Assembly (NCBI RefSeq): GCF_009389715.1
Contig: NC_052407.1
Location: 5,924,475 to 5,988,474 of the forward strand
Source: Phoenix dactylifera
Lineage: Eukaryota; Streptophyta; Magnoliopsida; Arecales; Arecaceae
Reading direction: 5' to 3'
DNA: 64,000 nucleotides
In this document: positions 32,574 to 44,600 of the stretch, piece after piece
Numbering within the stretch: position 1 is the first letter of the stretch
Layout of the letters: each line of letters begins with the position of its first letter
Notes under the pieces: generated by a model
Seen by the model: the letters and a program-made list of their open reading frames with translations, nothing else
Databases searched by the model: none
What the model was told of the DNA's origin: nothing
Program-made: the position numbers and the translations under genes

Positions 32574-33663
32574 TATGCATGCTATAATTACGCTAAAACC
32601 TTATCTAAATCACTAACCCATATTAGCAATTTAGTGAGTAAATTAAAATTAACTTTACATGATTTACCCCTTTACGATAAAACTAATGTATTAAGTATGA
32701 TATTTAATGAACTTTATATATCTAGTTGAAAAAATCCAAAGAATAACAGCCAGATCAGCTCCAGATCGGTGGTGGAGCACTAGGCTCACTTAAGTACCAG
32801 CCTTTCTTAGGCACGTATGCCTTTTTGACAAGCTTTTCTTAGACACCGTTATTCAATGGATAAAATTTTACTAGATATTATTCAATAAAAATGAAGAATT
32901 CAAGGCCTTTGGGCAACAAGATTTCATCATAAATATCATACTAATAGCATTATTTCATCCCATCATTAACTTTGTATAATGACTTCCCTTTGGGGCCGGT
33001 TCATTATATATGATGCAACTATTCAATTTCATGAGATGACGATAAAAAGACTCTTTATTGATTAAATTAAACTAAAGCATTCTAAAATTTATGGGATGCT
33101 TTGGCTTGTCACCACAAATATGCAAAAATTTAATCATTTATATGTCTTTTCCTACATAAGATGCTTTGGCTCGTCTCATGCATATATCATCCTTTTATCA
33201 TGAAAAATATGAATAATTTAAACAATCATGTATCATCATAAGAAAGCATATAAATTGTTGATTTATGCAATAAATTTATTACAGGAGTAATACATAATTG
33301 TCAAAGTACTGTTCTGTAATGAAACTTTAGCAAAGGGACCACATAAAAATATTTTAGGACCCTTTTGATAATTCAACTTTCGGCTGGGGACCATATATGA
33401 ATTTCAAAAGCCCCTTTTTCAGAATAACTTATTGTCAGGGGTTTAACTGCAAAATGCACAGTTTAGTCAAAAGGATTCGGGTTTCGGGTTGCTAGCCGAT
33501 ACCCAATAACCCGAAACCTGTTAATCCCTTCACCCTCCCTTTTTTTTATTATTATTTAAATGGATTCGGGTTGCGGGTATAAAAACCCGAAACCCGAAAC
33601 CCGAAACCCAATTCTAATTCATCTTCTTCTACCCCAAACGAAAAGAGAAGGGGGCCAAAACCA

Positions 33664-34110
33664 GTGGCCCCTTCGCTCCTAAACGACGGCGGCGCAACCG
33701 CCGCCGCCGGCCGTAGGCGCGGCGGCAGGCCGCGGGGCGGCCACAAGGCGGGGCCGGAGGCCGGGGTCGGCCGCGGAGGCCGCGGGGTTCGTCCGCAGGG
33801 TGCGGCCGCAGCCCGCGGTCACGGGCCGCAGGGGCGTCGGCCGGGCGCCGCTGGCAGCGGCCGGGGCCGCTTAGCGGCGGGCCGCAGGCCATGGCGGGGC
33901 CGAATCCTCTCTTTCCTTCGCCCGCGGTGGCCATGGCGGCCACGGGGAGCCGCAGCCGCTGCGGGCTCGCCGAGACGGCGGGCCGCAGTGGCTGCCGGAG
34001 AGTCGTAGGCCGTTGGACGGAACCCGCCGGAAGCCAGCAGTTGGACGGGGAGGGCCGCGACCGAGACCCGCCGCAGCGGCGGTCATGGCAGCGGCTCTCC
34101 CTTCCTTATT
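33664..34110. other. GC-rich insert in the Copia leader
   Basis: About 450 bp of very GC-rich DNA (GGCCGC words) between primer-binding site and gag, in an otherwise AT-rich element. ORFs open on both strands (33664-34008 +, 33871-34185 -) are a by-product of composition. Next to it, 33545-33610 has tandem CGGGTTTCGGGTT-like units. Confidence 0.6.
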
Positions 34111-34154
34111 TTCTTGAGTAAAGATGGAAGAAGGGGAAAGATGGGAAGCGTTTA

Positions 34155-34244
34155 GTCCCACATCGCCCAAATGAAGACAATTCATTGCTTTGAGGAATAT
34201 GGGAAAAACTTCTGGTTCCGAGATTAGAGTTTAGTCCCACATCG
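34155..34244 (+). promoter_or_regulatory. Two snRNA-type USE motifs
   Basis: GTCCCACATCG, the plant upstream sequence element of U-snRNA promoters, occurs at 34155-34165 and 34234-34244, both in the + direction, 79 bp apart and within a duplicated TTTAGTCCCACATCG context. A TTTAAATA lies at 34268-34275, leaving 23 bp between the second USE and this TATA-like box, close to the Pol III-type spacing. No snRNA coding sequence was recognised downstream. Many plant repeats carry such motifs. Confidence 0.4.
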
Positions 34245-34707
34245 GCCAGAGAAAAATCTTTCATTTGTTTAAATAACATCGGGGTCTCAAGCAGGTTGAA
34301 CAATTAAATCAAATTGGTATGATTTATTTTGTAATCCTATTCACCTGCTCTGATACCTTGATTCGCTAAATCCATCTTTAATTGGGCTTTGATATGCGTG
34401 CGTAGCCGCGGTCAACCTAGATTCTCTCTGATCTAAGAGAGATTAGCGAGTGATCTTATGGAGAGAGAGCTCTTAATGCATGTTTTAGAGAAGGGGTCTA
34501 ACAGGCTATTTATAGCCTTCTCCAGGGACCAAACGCTGCAGGTGGTTACACCCGTGAAGAGTCACCCCCCATCAAGGTAACCCTTCACTGCTGTGAAAAT
34601 ACCTTAATGCCCTTGTGATTATCAAGATTTACGAAATTTAAGGGACACTTGTCAAGATGTGGGTTCTAATTAAACGGGATCAGGGTTTAATTAAATAGGA
34701 TCCAACA

Positions 34708-35519
34708 CGTGTTAGCCTAGTTTAGTATTTTTTCTCTCATGTTGCTGACTTTCCATTCAAATTTAGAAAAAAATAAGGAGCTCGTTAATTATAGCCATCA
34801 TGAAAAGCTTGCCTGATAGCATGGTTATATAATGGTCCGCCGAAAAGCACTCATAGTAGTATCGAGATTTTCAAATAAAAATATTGCATGTCCATTGCTT
34901 CATGTATCCCTCATGATATCCAAAAGGGGCGTAAAACCAGATTATTTTATATCTTAATGATCAATCAAGGGCTTTATATGCTAAGGGTAAACATCTTATC
35001 TTTTATGTATATGATCCCTTTCATACTATAACATGATGACGATTGCTAGATTAAGACACCAGATATACATCAGACCTACGACTTTTTTTTTACAAAAAAC
35101 CTTCTGGTGATAATGTTAACTTTTATTTGATAATAACCATTTTAGAATCGATCAGAACAAAGTCGATCGTGCCAGGGAGTCAATTCCACCCCTAGGCCAA
35201 TTCTCGGGACGAAATGATGATCCAGAACGCCGCACGCCACCCGCCACGATTCCATCATGAACCCAACCCAACGCGTATCACGGCTATCAGGCCAAAAGGC
35301 GACCACACGTGTGTCGCGCGTGCAACGACAGCAGGACAGCCTGTCCTCAGACCCGGTGCATCCGGCTTCGGGTATCTTAACGCGCAAGTCTTAAACGGGA
35401 CCCCTTGCCTAACCGCAGCGGGCTTGGACTCCTCTCTCTTTTCTTTGCCGCTCCGTCGAAGGAAATGAGTGTAAGTGCGAGGCAGAGAGAGCCCACGGGA
35501 ACCTCCTCCTCCCTCCTCC
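34708..35519. other. SEC3 upstream region
   Basis: Intergenic and promoter DNA. A perfect G-box palindrome ACACGTGT sits at 35305-35312, about 215 bp before the TATA box. Nothing codes. Confidence 0.45.
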
Positions 35520-35526
35520 TATAAAT
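35520..35526 (+). promoter_or_regulatory. SEC3 TATA box
   Basis: TATAAAT in a CT-rich context, 125-131 bp before ATG 35651. Transcription would start near 35550, giving a leader of about 100 nt without upstream ATG. Confidence 0.6.
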
Positions 35527-35650
35527 TGCCTCTTCCCGTCTATTTTTCTTGATCTGTTGCTCTCTTGCTCCCCTTTTCGATCCCCGAGAGAAAGGAAGTT
35601 AGAGATCTTCGGTGGAGCTCTCCGGCCGGCGAGGAGCGAGGTGGGGGTCA

Positions 35651-38600
35651 ATGGCGGCTTCGAGTGCGGACGACGCGGAGCTCCGGCGGGCCTGCGCCGC
35701 CGCCATCGGCGGCGCAGGGAGTAGGCAGGATATCGTGCTGGCGATCCGAGTTGCCAAGGGCCGCGGGATCTTGGAGAAGCTTGGCGGCCGCGTGGCCAAA
35801 CCTAGGGTTCTTGCGCTCACCGGTACGCGATCTCTCTTTTCTCCCGAGTTTCATAGCTTCTTTGTCTTTTGGTGCCGTCTTTTTTAGTTCTTTGTAGCTG
35901 GAACTATTGGATGATAGCTTCCTTTGCTTTCTTGTTTTTTCCTCCCTGGGGTCTGCAATTGTTCAGTGGAGATTTTCTTTTGTTGAATTGGTCGAAGTAT
36001 GTAGCTAGGTTTGCAATTCTGGATCTTTTTTTTTATCTTGACCGTTTACTTTATAGCTATATCTGAAGTATTAGGACGAAGTTGGGAGTCCATTATTGAG
36101 TATAATAGTGGAGATAAAGTACAATAGAGCGATTGCTCACTATGTGGTAGCATCTAAGTTTAGTGTAGTACTAAAAGATTGATACCGTGGTCTGAGAAGA
36201 CGGTGTCAATACGTTGCTTCCTTTGGCTAAGACATTGAAGTTAGTTATATGTACCAGAGCTTGGAATCAGTTGTCATATTAATAATAAGGAGCTAAGCTA
36301 CTCAAGGCAAGGGTTATCTGACAAAATAGAAGAGTCCTGATTGATTAGATGCTAGATGATAGCATATGAAGTTCAGGGACTCATAGTTGGTTTATTTTGT
36401 TTCTGATGATCGATGTAAATTGAAAGAGAGTTACTGAAAAATCAGAATTATAGGCCAGCTAGCTATGATGCCTTCAGGGATGTATTGTGTCGGGTTGAAG
36501 GTTTCTCTTAAGGCTTTAACATGTCATACTTCACTAAAATCAGCGAACGAATAATTGTGAAGATTGTTGGAAGATATTGTTGGCATACAAAAGTCTGTTG
36601 TCCTAGGTGTATCGCTGAACCGAGAAAAGTAAAAAATGGGAAATCATGCATAAATGAATATATCACGGCCAAAGAATGCGGAACCGTTTCGAACCGTATC
36701 GGTAGCCTACCGGTAAGGTTTCGGCTTTGAAACTGGTTCGCTACCAGAGCCGGAGAAGATGAAGAGAAAGAGAGAGCGAGCAGGGGAGGGAGGGAGAATA
36801 TGTAGCTGCAGACGCTTGCGGAGGGCCGCGGGGGTGCAGCGGAGGCCGCGGCCGCGGCCGCATCCCTTATTTTGAAAGTGCCCCAGCGGCCTCCGCCGCG
36901 TCCCTGCGGCCCTCCACAGTAGTCTGCGGCCTCTCCTTCTCTCTCCCTCCCTCGCTCACTCTCTCTTTCTGCTCTCCTTCTCCGGCTCCAGTTGGTTTCT
37001 CTCGGTATGGGCCCGGTACCGAAACGATACCGATCTGGACCGGTCGTTGATCGGTACGGCACTCGGTACCGGTTCGGCAATCCTTGATTGTGGCAGAAAG
37101 GATGAGCAATGGTTGTTGGCTAGGGGATTTATGTTTTATAGAGCATTGCACAATTTTCTTTATCTTTTGATGTTTTGGAAGGGAATGTACTTTTTAAACT
37201 CAAGTGTTTGCAATGAAGTCTCCTTTTCTATAATCTGTTTTAACTTGTAGCCTTACGATGATCCAGTTATAATCTGAAACCAGGAATAAGGAGAAATCTT
37301 AAAAAGAAAAAAACTTTAGAAGGATGACTTAAAAAAATTCAGTTACTTTTTTGGTAATTCTATTTCTTTCTATGAAGTTAAACATGTCAAAACTTTTTAT
37401 TGATATGGCAACATGCAATTAGTCATGTTATATATGTTATGCACATGAAGGGTAAAATATGAGCTATAACCAATCAAAAGAGTTACAATTGATACTAGAT
37501 TGAAAAAAGAAAAAAAAACATGGAAGCATATTAGGTTACTAAAAATTCTTTGAGAAAAAGCTACCTATCAAATCTACGTCACCTATCTAAAAGAAGTGGT
37601 TTAAGATCATAACATCACTACAAACATGAGGCCTATCATATTGAGGATTATGATGAGATTGAATGCTTTATATCTTCATAATGGAAGACATAGTAACCAT
37701 TTTTTTTTTAAAGTAACATAGCGACTAATTCTTGCTCATCAATATTCCTTAGTGTTCCAGGTGATTGAGATCTGGCCAAGTAACGGGTCAACAAAGTAAT
37801 TCATTTTAGGAAGATGGAATAACTTTTTGATGAGTTGATCACTCACCTTGGAAGATAATTTTTTATCTGAATGTTCTTTATGTTTTATGCATTAACTACT
37901 AGCTTGTTCATGCAGCAGCTCAAAATTCATCCAAAGGTCAGAGGCCTAAAGCTTTTCTCCATGTGTTGAAATATTCCTCTGGGGGAGTTGTTGAGGTGAT
38001 TTTCTGTTTAACTAAGAGTTGCAGGAGGGTAAATTATGATATCATTTTCTACCTCTATTGAAATTTATTGTATGAGAATTGTTTAATGACGACTTTTCCT
38101 CTGAAGTTTTACAAATGTATCACATGGTTGCACTAAAACTATTTTTTTCTCCTCTTTTTTAATAGCTAGTCATTACCATTCCTCGCATAAATATTGGATG
38201 TTACTTACTATAGGTTGAAGTAACAATGTTAGATAACTTCAACATTTTATGCATTGGAAAGCTTATCAAGGTTATGAGAAATCTAAAATCAGTCTTAGGT
38301 GAAAAAAAATCACAAGTAGATGTTGAATAAATTGGGATTCTGGTAACCCACTTAATGAAAAAAGCCTCCAACATCCTAGACAGCCAGAAGTTTCAATTTT
38401 CTGGAGGTCAAAACTGTGAATATCAAATCTCCACTTTTTCCCTTGTGGTAGGAGGATTGTATATAAACTTGGTAAATCCTGACTTTGCTTTGCATTACTT
38501 TCACCGCATGTGCAGCCTGCAAAACTCTACAAGCTAAAGCATCTTGCAAAGGTGGAGGTTATTTCAAACGACCCTACTGGCTGTACTTTTATTCTGGTAT

Positions 38601-41600
38601 TATTCTTCTGCACTTCCTGCTTTCTTGCATTTTTAGCTGTAAAAGGTTCCTGTGCTGGTTCATAAATTAATTAATAAGCTAAAATAAGGCCTTATTCGTC
38701 GGTTGAATTGTCCTATCCAAAATATTGGTAATATTGCTCGGTAGTCCATTTGTTTTAATTGTATGTTGTGCAGGGATTTGACAATCTCAGAAGCCAGAGT
38801 GTTGCCCCTCCACAATGGACAATGCGTAACATAGATGATAGGTAATCATTTGGAAACATTGCAAGTAGTTGTTTGTACTTTTAAGAAGTCTTCTTCTGGT
38901 GCTCTGTTTAATGTTTTACATTATTCTTCTATTTTTGCATGTAAAAGAGGAATATAAGGAAATTTAAGTGAGACAATTGATTAGTGATTTATTCTATAGT
39001 TTCACTGGCTATTTTTCTTGTAGGAATCGGCTTCTTCTCTGTATTTTAAACATGTGCAGGGAGATGTTGGGTCGCCTTCCTAAATTTGTTGGAATAGATA
39101 TTGTTGAGATGGCTCTTTGGGCAAAGGTGTGGTTTAATATATTCATCTCAATCACTGAAAAACTCTATTCTGTGCAGTCTTTGTTAACTGACTAAGTATG
39201 ATCTGCCTAGCATCCTCAACTCCCTTTTGGACTATTATAACAAACATGTGTTTAATGCTACTATTTTAGCATAATTGTTGTCAACTACTAAAATATCAAG
39301 TTAGTTGTGCTGAAAGTAGCATTAAACAATAGATATTTACTTGCAGCTAGATGTAAAGGTTAGTGGCATATTTCATTCAACATCTATTGTATGAGTGAAA
39401 GAGATAAATGAAATCTTGATTGCCACGAACATGGTTGTAAGTTTTGACTGAAACTTCAAAACCGAGATGTATCAGTTTCTGCTGTTATCAATCAGAAATG
39501 CAATTGTTTTTGGAGTTCCAACTAAACTAACTTGTAGGGCCAATATATGTATGTATGCATGTATGTATATGTTATATGGTCAGTTGTTACTGCTCTTTTA
39601 TTATTCTCATATATTTTAATTTCTAGGAGCACTTTCTTGAAATCAAATTTGAATTTTTGCAACTTTTGAGAAGAAAAGAAGTTTTTCATGTTTTTTAAAG
39701 TTTAAAGCAATTATCTTGTTGACATACTTGGCTGTCTTAGAGCTTTAATCGTGTAGATATTTAGATTGTTGTGCTAGTTTGTCAGCAAACAAATAATGGG
39801 TACTTTATACTCTCAGACATCTGGTAATGTAAAGCAGAAAGATTTTTTTTTTTTTTTGGTTGATTGCTTCAGTATTAAAGCAAAATGAATGCCAAGGTCT
39901 TTAATGATCCTAGGGTGGGGAGAAGGACACAAAATGAAGTTTTTCCTATCACAGTCACTTCGTGTTGTAGTTTACAAGAGACAAGTCAGAGAAAGAGTTG
40001 ATCATATAGACTGGATGGAGAGGATGACCAAGCTCACAATGTCATTGGACAGGCTACTAAAAGTAACCATTCATATTCTTTTGCCATTAGAAAGAGTTGG
40101 TCATGCCTCCTGGATGAAGAGAGATTGAAGTTGCCAGTTACTTGGGACAGGAGATTAGTGGTTGTACATAGCATATCCTACAAGTAGTCCAATCCTTAAA
40201 CCTCACGATTTTCATCATTCATCTTCTTTGCCACTATGTCTTTCAAGAAACAATGAAGCGAAAACAATGATGCTCAATAAATCAATTATTTGGTTAGCTT
40301 ATTAACAAGTACTTAATGGACAGTTAGAAATATACAGAGTTGATGCCTGAAAATTGCGGAATAAGGATGAGCTTTCCAAAGTCAATTTTTCAAAGTGCAC
40401 CAATAGCCAAATGTAATTCAGGAAAATTAGGTTAGGGCAGTCTCGTTTTCAAGTTGTTGATCTGGAAGAAAATAGTGAACATGTGTATACTCTCTCTCTC
40501 TCTCAGAAAAGATGACTAAGAGATTAACCTGTGGTGTCTTATTCCTTTTCTTTTACAAAATCTAAGTGTGGGGCCAAGTTTTTGAACAAGGCCCACATGG
40601 GGTTGCATTATAAATAAGATATTTGAGTCATAGTGATAGTCTTCTCAACAAGGAATCAGGGAAGAAGCTTTCATTCAACGTTGCGTGAATACTTCAATGT
40701 TACAAAATTAAACTAATCCAGAAATCAGCTCAAATTCTAAGAGTGCGACAAGCTAAATAATAAAAAAATGCCTACTATGTCTTTATCCCATGTTAGTCTG
40801 TATAATATATGCTAAAACCTACTCCCTCGGTTTATCCAACATTAATAAAAGATGTCTTTTTATCAACCCCAATAAAAACGAATCGTAATGCAAATTGGAT
40901 ATTCGGGCAGTCTCGAAGTATTTGCTGTTGATTAATACAGTGGAAGACTTTTAAGATCAAACCTATTTCTCATCCTAGTAGATGCCTTTGAGATATAATA
41001 AAAACCAGTGACTCCTCATTACACTTAAAATAGTAGTATTTTGTGTCTATTATAGAATTCCCTCACTTTTAATTTCCAAGATAAAATAATGCAATGTGCT
41101 GTGGCTAACCATCTTATCGTAATGACCTAGTGATATGGTGTCCTTTTCATTCTCTGATTTAGACATGTCTTTAACCCTTTCTTGCATGGGTTGTGATAGG
41201 GTATGAATGTGTTAATGAATCATGCTCGCTAATGATTGACTTACAGAATACCAAATTATGTGAAATTTGTTTAAATGATCAAGGATGCTAACAATCAGTG
41301 GATGGATTATAATGCAGATCAAAATGGAATACTTCCAAAGATGTAACAAATAGTTTCATGTTTTTTCTCCCAATTAAATTTGAACATTTGATCACTAAAA
41401 ACATGAAAATCATCGTTTTTGTGAAGCCAAAAATACCTCTTATCTGAAAATATCTGTTATATGATATAGTATGATGCATGAAAATTCGTTCTATGAGCAT
41501 CATAAAGCAAGAGTTTTCTTCTGCTAGCTTTGTTTTTGAAAATAAACTGGCATTTTCCCCAGACCTCTTTTTGAAGCTTTCATCCCTTACAGTATATCAA

Positions 41601-44600
41601 AATTTTTGTTATTGGACAAACCTTAATATGTACAATACTCTGGCAGTTCATACTGTTAATTAGATAACATCTTGATGGATCTCGTTCAGGAAAACACGCC
41701 TGCAGTGATTAATCAAGTAAACACCCAAGATGGACCGGCTGCATCTGTCATGACACAAAGGGACTTGAAAGTTACTGTTGAAAAAGACCTTGTTTCACAA
41801 GCAGAAGAAGAAGACATGGAGGCTCTTCTTGGAACGTATGTATTGACTGTATGATTCTTGCTAGAAATGTTAATGGCTTCATGATCTTCTTGTTTGCAAT
41901 TTTGTTAGTCTATTATGCTGGCTCTAATTCTTCTTGCAGAGTTAATAGTTGTGTTGAAGGAGGGTATTTTCTGATTGAATATTAAACTTGAATTTTTTTA
42001 ATTCTTCCCCTTATGCTTTCAGTTTGTTTTGACACAGTTTATGAAATACAACTGTTAGAATTATAAGTTGGATCCTCGTTTTCTTCAATTCAGTTACGAA
42101 CTCCATGTCCCACTTAGCCTAAGCAATTTGTTGCTAAACTACAAAAATTATTTCTTAGGGTCCATTCTTTGGTGGGTAAATGTCATGGAAAAGTTGGTCA
42201 ACTTTTCCGACCAACTTACCCATGTTCGCATGCTTCTCTAGATGGGTAAGTTATTTTTCCATGAGTAGCATTTACCCATGTTAGTGTAAGCTTCTTAAAT
42301 CCTTTCTCAGAAAACCAACAATGTTAACTTAGGTTCTTCCATCGCATTCTAGATCTTCCAAATACATATTCAAACACCTCTTGATAATGAAGCCTTGTTG
42401 AATACTAGTTGCATATGACCATATCATGTAATTCAGTTTTCTATCACTTTGTCCTCAATCTATTCAATTCCTATATCTATAGCTATATATTTGTTCCTTA
42501 CTCTAATGATACCGCATTCATGTCATCATTCTTATTTTTACCATAAACAAGCCGAGATTGAACACTTTGGGCTTGCAAAAAAAAGAAGCTTGGGCTTAGT
42601 TTGATGATAGACTTGTCCAATTAACATGAGCAAGAAGCTTGAAAATTTGTTATCAAGCTTAGTTTGAGCTTGAAGATCTCTTTCATATGTTGACTTAAGC
42701 CTTATTGGCTTAATTTTCAGCTCATCTTAGGTTTTCTGCAGCCTTGTGCAGGGGAAATGGGGCAATAGTAGTGTGATCATGGTAACATGGCATGTGGAGA
42801 AGAGAGGGAGTTTTGTGTGGTTGAGTAGTGGAGAGAAGTTAATCCAGGGGCTCCGCATCTCATTCTTTTTAGGTTACAATCGGTTATATCATGTTCTTAA
42901 ATGCAGAAATCCTGGCCACTGGAGAAAATGTGAGGTCGTGATCAATGTTTTGGCGTTACAATTTTACCACTTGAGAATTGTTTATTTTTTTCTTGTTAGT
43001 TTCTTCTTCTCATAAGGGTCCATTGCTTGGTGCAATGGTAAAAGGCTTGGGCTGACAAGCGTAATGGCATAAGTTTGAGTCCTGGAGCAGCCACTGTGCA
43101 AAAAAAAAAGCCAAAGGTCAGGTATGTCCTTAGTTTTCCCTGCTTAGGAGCCGATTGCTGGGACTATAATTGGGTAATGGCCTTTTTTTTCTAGCTTGGG
43201 CTTCTCTTCCTTGGCCATTTCAAAGCTATTTCTAGTTCAAACTTTTTATATAAAAAGAAGAAATATCCAACCTATAGTAGATCCGAACCGGACTGCCAGT
43301 TGGACTGAAACCTGGTGAAATGGGTACAAGTCTAGTTTAGTCTCAAAGAAGACTATGTTTGCATTTGACCTGGTGAAACCTGCCAGACGCAGTCAGGTTT
43401 TGCATGATTCAGTCGACTAGAGGGGTTCCAGTGACATGGATCAGTCATTTTCTTGAAAAGAAACTCCTCTGTAAAGCTAGTATGACAAGTGAATTGAACA
43501 ATGTAACTGTTGTAAGAAGCTTAGTTTTCTTAGCCACTAAGACATGTTACTAATTTATGTCATTGTCATAATAAAATATACTTATTCTGAACATATCTAT
43601 AAGTAATTTGGATTGACTGAATGGTTGGATTGCTTAATTGGTGATTCGGTCCCTATGATCCAAGCCTTAGTAGCAGGAAGTTTCTACATAGGGTAGCACA
43701 CCTGCTACAGAAGCTCCTCAGAAACTTGAACTATCACCTGCTTCCTAAATGCTTCTTTACTTCAAGTCATTTTAAAGTTTCCGCTTCCATTCACCTGCTC
43801 CTGATTTTGACAACTAAGATCCAACTGCTTCTTGATTATGGACCTTTTATACAAATATTTCTACTAATGTTCATTCAACAAATTTTGTAAATAATTTTGC
43901 TTTCTTTAATCTTCTCATCTTTAAGAAAAGACTGTCACCCTTAATCTTAATATATCTAATCAAGGTCCGCCGTACCGGTACCGGTTAGCATATCGGTGGT
44001 GGCCTGGACCGGTACGTGTCCCGTAACGGTACGACAGTCGTACCGGCCGGTTTTTCAATGAAAAGCTCTCGGTACCGGATTTCATACTGATCCGGTACCG
44101 GTCCCTGCCTGGACCGGTTCGTACCGGCCCGTTCCGATCGGTACGGGCCGGTACAGCATACCCTGCATCTAATATTTTCTCTTCCCAGTGCGGTTCTGTA
44201 AATTTCATTTACTCCAAAATCTTTCATTTTTGAACACCACCCAAGCTTGGATGAAAAAGTGAGACGTTGATGTGGCTGACAGCCAGTTGTCCAAAAAAAA
44301 AAGCTAGCAAAAAGGAATACATGGTAGTTTTGTATGTAGGAAGTATATTATATTCTGATGTTCCTCTTTGGTACTTTCAAACATACTCTTTGGTACTTTC
44401 AAACATATGTAACTAAAAGCAATCTATGAAAACACATTTTTTTTCTGTTTTCAGCAAAATGTGAGCAATCTTAATATGTCTGTGCTGTTTTACACTCCTA
44501 TTCTCTTGTTACATCCTTGGCTTTTACTATTTTTATTCTTTAGTATTTCAGATAATTGCAAACATGTTGTACTGGTACAGGTATGTTATGGGCGTTGGGG

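Larger units (their letters stand above)
31144..34707 (-). mobile_element. Copia retrotransposon, pol-deleted, with an inverted LTR fragment
   Basis: On the minus strand the 5' LTR is 34359-34707 (starts TGTTGGATCC, contains TATAAATA at 34506-34513, ends TTTAGCGAATCA). It is followed by a primer-binding site AGGTATCAGAGCAGG (34344-34358), the classic Copia tRNA-Met type. A long leader leads to the gag-protease ORF (31233-32573), which breaks off in the GAG-pre-integrase region. At 31144-31257 the first 114 bp of the same LTR recur in the opposite orientation with about one mismatch, preceded by a polypurine tract on the + strand. Integrase, RT and RNase H are missing. Confidence 0.75.

Noticed and set aside
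34234..34400. Complete snRNA gene downstream of the USE motifs
   Set aside because: No snRNA sequence or terminator was recognised; the motif may simply be part of a dispersed repeat.
36508..37080. 190-codon antisense ORF in SEC3 intron 1
   Set aside because: It is the translation of one arm of the foldback repeat.
40821..40870. Stowaway-type MITE (TACTCCCTCGGTTT)
   Set aside because: Only one end is visible; no matching inverted end was found downstream.
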